A DNA stretch of 64,000 nucleotides from Scylla paramamosain (lineage: Eukaryota > Arthropoda > Malacostraca > Decapoda > Portunidae). The stretch spans positions 3,790,001 through 3,854,000 of the forward strand of contig NW_026973668.1 in the NCBI RefSeq assembly GCF_035594125.1. Reading direction: 5' to 3'. A program made the position numbers and the translations under genes. Below, in pieces: positions 55,001 through 64,000 of this stretch (its first letter is position 1; each line of letters opens with the position of its first letter). The notes beneath the pieces are model-generated. The model ran no database searches. It was not told where the DNA came from and saw only the letters and a program-made list of their open reading frames with translations.

Positions 55001-55405
55001 TTACACGTTTTTTTTTTCTCTCTTTTTCTTGATATAGAGTACTATTCATGCGTTTTAAGCGTTTTCATAATTAAGAAGTTCAAAAACATTCATAATAAAC
55101 GTTTCTCGTAGTGTCTTTTCGTATCCCTTATTAAGTAGTTTGCATCCATTTTGACGTTTTTGTACGTTTCTCTTCCTAAAACGATAATAAATACTCAAAA
55201 CACACCTTTATGTAAATGTTATTTCTTTTTTACATATAGGGTGATCGGCATGCATTTTTGCGTTTTGTTATCTATAAATGTGAAATACACTAAAATACAC
55301 ATTTTTGGTAGTTTTCTGTTTTTTTTTTCCACATTGAGTGCTATTTATGTGTTCTCATGTGTTGGTACCGAGGAATCTCAAAAACACTCACAATACACGC
55401 TTCTT
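52012..55405 (+). repeat. Diverged monomeric satellite array, plus orientation
   Basis: The array resumes directly after the right AGAT duplication. Monomers show the usual GTAATGTT, GCATGC, GTTTTGGTAC and AAGCTCAAAAACACTC landmarks with heavy divergence. A compound (ATTT)n tract lies at about 54688-54775. No gene was supported. Confidence 0.8.
54688..54775. repeat. (ATTT)n / (ATTTT)n compound microsatellite
   Basis: Repeats of ATTT with embedded ATTTT and one ATTA variant replace part of a monomer between TCTCAGT and GCATGGGTTTCAGCG. Confidence 0.9.
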
Positions 55406-56250
55406 GGAAAGTAGGTGGTTTTGCATGCACTTTAGGGTTTGGTACATAACAGTCCGAAAAAAATCTAGAATTAACTTTTTTGATAATGTTCTTTTTTCCA
55501 CATAATTTCCCTGAATTTTGCCAGAATTTTGGCATCTTGACACCTATGAAGATGAATAACAAAAAAAAAAAAAAAAAAATGCTATTTTTTTATTTATTTT
55601 TTTTTTTTCTCTATAAAGAGTGTTATTTGTGGGTTTTAGCTTTTTGGTACTTAAGGAACTTAAAAACACTCATAATGCACGTTTCTCATAATGTCCTTTC
55701 GTTTCCCAAATACAGGGTTCTTTGCATGTATGTAACATGATCAAAAACACTCAAAATACATGTTTTTTGTAATGTTTTTCTGTTTCTCCATAAAGGGTGT
55801 TTTGCATGCGTTTTAGCGTTTCAATATGTAAGGAGCTGAAAAACACTTAAAGGCAAGTTCTTGGTAAAATTTGGTTTTATTTCCATGTAATGTGATTGCC
55901 TGCTTTATAGTGCTTTATTGCCTAACACGCTCAAAAACACTCAAAAGACACTCTTCTGGTAATGTCTTTTTTTTCACATAAAGCTAGTTTCGCATGCAAT
56001 TTGGGGTTTTGGTAACTAAGGATGTGAAAAACACTCAAAATACACACATTTGGTAAGGTTGTTCTGTATCTCAATTAAGAGTGTTATTTATGAGTTTCAG
56101 CGTTTTGGTACCTAAGAATCTCAAAAACACTCATAATGCACGTTTCTCGTAATGTCGCTCTTTTTCTTCATATTGGGTGCATTGCATGCATTTTGGCATT
56201 TTTTTTCACGTAATAGCTGAAAAACACTGAAAATACACGCTTTTGGTAAT
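55406..56250 (+). repeat. Higher-order satellite block, plus orientation
   Basis: The monomer order D, C, B, A, J, I, H is recognisable by type-specific strings: TTAGGGTTTGGTACATAACAG, GCCAGAATTTTGGCATC, CTTTCGTTTCCCAAA, and TTTATTTCCATGTAATG near 55874. The block enters abruptly in D near 55410 and is cut by the non-LTR fragment at 56251. Confidence 0.75.
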
Positions 56251-56880
56251 AAGAACATAAGAACATAAGAAATAAGTAAATCTGCAAGAAGAATCTGCTA
56301 TTATTGACTCCATTATTTTACATTCAACAGATGTTAAGCTGACAGGTTAGACGTTAAAGTTTTATCTCCTTTCTTAAAGGTAGGTACTATATTCGCCTGC
56401 CTCCGAATTACCGATACCTCACATGACTAAAGTGATTTCCTAAGGACAGAAACTAACAGATTACTTATAACCTTTTTCCTTTCCTTAAATACTGTGGAAT
56501 ATATTTCATCTGGTCCTGGTGACTTGAACTTTTCAACTTATCTATCTCCTGTTCCACTATCTCTTTTAGTTATGGTAATATCTGTCAGCTTCTCATCCTC
56601 TTCTACTCTAAATATCTTGTCACTATTCGGCAAATCCTGCATGTTTTCCTGGGCAAAGACAATTAAAAAATACTCGCTCACAATTTTACTAATCTCTAAT
56701 TCATTATATTATGGCCTTAAAACCACTTCCCCTGTCTTTAATCTCATATATACTTCTCCTTCGCCCAATGTAGTGTTTTAACCTCAGTCATCCATTTAGG
56801 ATCATTCTTCTGCGATCTTTTTCTTCTGTAAGGGATGTTCCCTAACTTTCCTGAATGTAATTTATCAACGAAATATTTAT
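56251..56880 (-). mobile_element. Decayed non-LTR retrotransposon fragment (CR1/Jockey-like RT), minus strand
   Basis: On the minus strand, segments read as PKWMTEVK (about 56790), EISKIVSEYFLIVFAQEN (about 56640-56700), EIVEQEIDKLK, and after a frameshift FKSPGPDEIYS (about 56500-56530), then ANIVPTFKKGDKTL (about 56350-56400). These match the N-terminal half of non-LTR reverse transcriptases (SPGPD and the KKGD region) in order. At least one frameshift and several stops break it. The RT ends abruptly and is followed at 56251-56275 by a CTTATGTTCTTATGTTCTT tail, an 8-bp repeat similar in style to CR1 3-prime tails. No target duplication was identified. Confidence 0.7.

Positions 56881-64000
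<7,120 letters not shown>

Noticed and set aside
56494..56781. A 95-codon plus-strand frame
   Set aside because: It is the antisense of the decayed non-LTR reverse transcriptase, which is recognisable on the minus strand.

Overview
The window is eukaryotic, AT-rich and almost free of host genes. It consists of a satellite DNA array, long (AT)n and (TAAA)n microsatellites, and three transposon insertions. The source is most likely an arthropod and plausibly a decapod crustacean. That is inference, based on an insect-type gypsy element with a baculovirus-F-like envelope, an arthropod TATA/TCAGTT promoter, a non-LTR remnant with a GAACATAA-type tail, and very long (AT)n tracts. No rRNA, tRNA, CRISPR or host protein-coding gene was recognised.

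Satellite. The basic monomer is about 95-100 bp. In the orientation called plus here it reads roughly GTTTTTGGTAATGTT, GTTCTGTTTCTCCATATA, GGGTGCTTTGCATGC, ATTTTGGCGTTTTGGTACC, TAACAAGCTC, AAAAACACTCATAATACAC. It occurs in two states. (1) Higher-order blocks: a fixed series of about eleven monomer types (named A-J here, C being a double monomer) repeats every ~1.09 kb. These lie at 1-5155, 14815-39186, 55406-56250 and 62956-64000. (2) Diverged monomeric blocks with no visible higher-order period: 5396-14814, 39187-55405 and 56881-62773. Orientation is minus at 1-4479, plus at 4480-5155, minus at 5156-5395, plus at 5396-16433, minus at 16435-39186, and plus to the end except a small minus segment at about 59800-60255. 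The block at 14815-18060 is a mirror-image palindrome centred at about 16434.

Insertions. 12002-13002 is a 1.0-kb DNA element with CACTATGTAACA terminal inverted repeats and a 3-bp ACT target duplication. It carries a dense cluster of heat-shock elements, a TATA box, an initiator and a truncated reading frame with an FCYICG motif. 42800-52007 is a complete, apparently young Ty3/gypsy retrovirus-like element: two 678-bp LTRs differing at two seen positions, AGAT target duplication, tRNA-Leu-type primer site, and open gag, pol and env frames. 56251-56880 is a decayed minus-strand non-LTR retrotransposon fragment.

Within the LTR element the three frames form a normal retroviral set. Gag packages, Pol supplies protease, reverse transcriptase, RNase H and integrase, and Env is a class-I-like membrane glycoprotein probably made from a spliced RNA. 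Everything else in the window looks non-coding; the many short open frames in the satellite and in the (AT)n tracts are chance products of repeat composition.
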